Shown here: positions 6,872-7,359 of the stretch, piece by piece
Numbering within the stretch: the stretch's first letter is position 1
Layout of the letters: every line of letters begins with the position of its first letter
NCBI GenBank assembly: GCA_018241985.1
Contig: JAFECV010000102.1
Location: forward strand, 1 to 7,359
DNA from: Pseudomonadota bacterium
Lineage (GTDB): Bacteria; Pseudomonadota; Gammaproteobacteria; Burkholderiales; Burkholderiaceae_C
DNA: 7,359 nt
Direction: 5' to 3'
The notes under the pieces: model-generated
The model's input: only the letters and a program-made list of their open reading frames with translations
Databases searched by the model: none
What the model was told of the DNA's origin: nothing
Position numbers and translations under genes: made by a program

Positions 6872-7359
6872 CTAGAGCAGCGAGGCGTCCTGCACCTGCG
6901 CGGGGGAAGCGGCCTCTGCACGCGCCGAGCCCAGGCCGGCGCCGCTGCGGCGCAGGATCAGGTATGGCGGGCGCTGCTTGACCTCGTCGTAGATGCGCCC
7001 GACGTACTCCGCGAGGATGCCCAGGCCGAGCAGCTGGATGCCGCTGAAGAACATCAGCGCGACGACGATGGTCGCGTAGCCCGGCACCTCGATGCCGGAG
7101 CGGAAGTGATCGACGATGACCCAGCTGCCGTAGCCGAGCGCGCCGATCGCCAGCAGCAGGCCCGCGGCGGTCAGCAGCCGCAGCGGCGCGGTCGAGAACG
7201 CGACCATGCCGGTCAGCGCCAGGCGGAACGACCCGCCGAGGCCGTAGTTGGTCTGGCCGTCGGCGCGCGGCAGCGGTTCGTAGTCGATCGCGGCGCTGCT
7301 GAAACCGACCCAGGCGTACAGCCCCTTCATGAAGCGGTTGCGCTCGGGCAGCGCGCGCA
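6872..7359 (-). CDS. GT2 polyprenyl-phosphate glycosyltransferase (ArnC/GtrB/DPM1-like), 5' part beyond the window
   Basis: The C-terminal 161 residues of a family 2 glycosyltransferase; the catalytic DxD region and start lie outside the right edge. The visible part opens with LPERNRFMKGLYAWVGF, the conserved block at the end of the catalytic domain in polyprenyl-phosphate sugar synthases, followed by the YEPLPRADGQTNYGL linker and two membrane helices (about residues 60-80 and 95-118 of the fragment), then GRIYDEVKQRPPYLI, the typical cytoplasmic end. It would transfer a sugar from a nucleotide donor onto undecaprenyl phosphate at the cytoplasmic face. The last 25 or so residues (Ala/Ser-rich) are not conserved in character. 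The gtrA-type gene follows after 19 bases. The sugar cannot be read from this fragment; N-acetylglucosamine or N-acetylgalactosamine is inferred from the deacetylase nearby. Confidence 0.9.
   Translation of the reverse strand, partial: RALPERNRFMKGLYAWVGFSSAAIDYEPLPRADGQTNYGLGGSFRLALTGMVAFSTAPLRLLTAAGLLLAIGALGYGSWVIVDHFRSGIEVPGYATIVVALMFFSGIQLLGLGILAEYVGRIYDEVKQRPPYLILRRSGAGLGSARAEAASPAQVQDASLL

Overview
The window is very GC-rich, compact bacterial chromosome with short or negative gaps between genes and no RNA genes, phage genes or insertion sequences that I can recognise. The protein types, the gene pairing and one AT-rich palindromic repeat resembling those I recall as dispersed in Acidovorax, Polaromonas and Rhodoferax-type genomes point to a betaproteobacterium of the Burkholderiales, probably Comamonadaceae. 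This placement is inference; no marker gene is present.

Left part (1-2893, minus strand): a type II haloacid dehalogenase is followed after 20 bases by malate synthase G (glcB, whose last residues lie beyond the left edge). They look like one operon read leftwards. The dehalogenase carries, in frame, a 68-base AT-rich repeat-like segment that encodes extra residues absent from the best-known family member. Biochemically the pair makes sense: dehalogenation of a haloacetate yields glycolate, glycolate is oxidised to glyoxylate, and malate synthase consumes glyoxylate.

Centre (2894-3083): a divergent control region of about 190 bases between the dehalogenase and a LysR-type regulator.

Right part (3084-7359): LysR regulator, YdjC/ChbG/NaxD-type sugar deacetylase and ArnT-like lipid-linked sugar transferase run on the plus strand, joined by two four-base stop/start overlaps (GTGA and ATGA). 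From the right edge a GT2 polyprenyl-phosphate glycosyltransferase (amino end outside the window) and a GtrA-type small membrane protein run on the minus strand and meet the plus-strand operon tail to tail; the last two genes overlap by 60 bases. These four enzymes are the complete set expected for making, flipping, deacetylating and transferring a lipid-carried hexosamine, as in Francisella (FlmF2/NaxD/FlmK) and Bordetella (Lgm) lipid A modification. The most interesting content is this probable lipid A amino-sugar locus, its physical coupling to a LysR gene, and the repeat element embedded in the dehalogenase.
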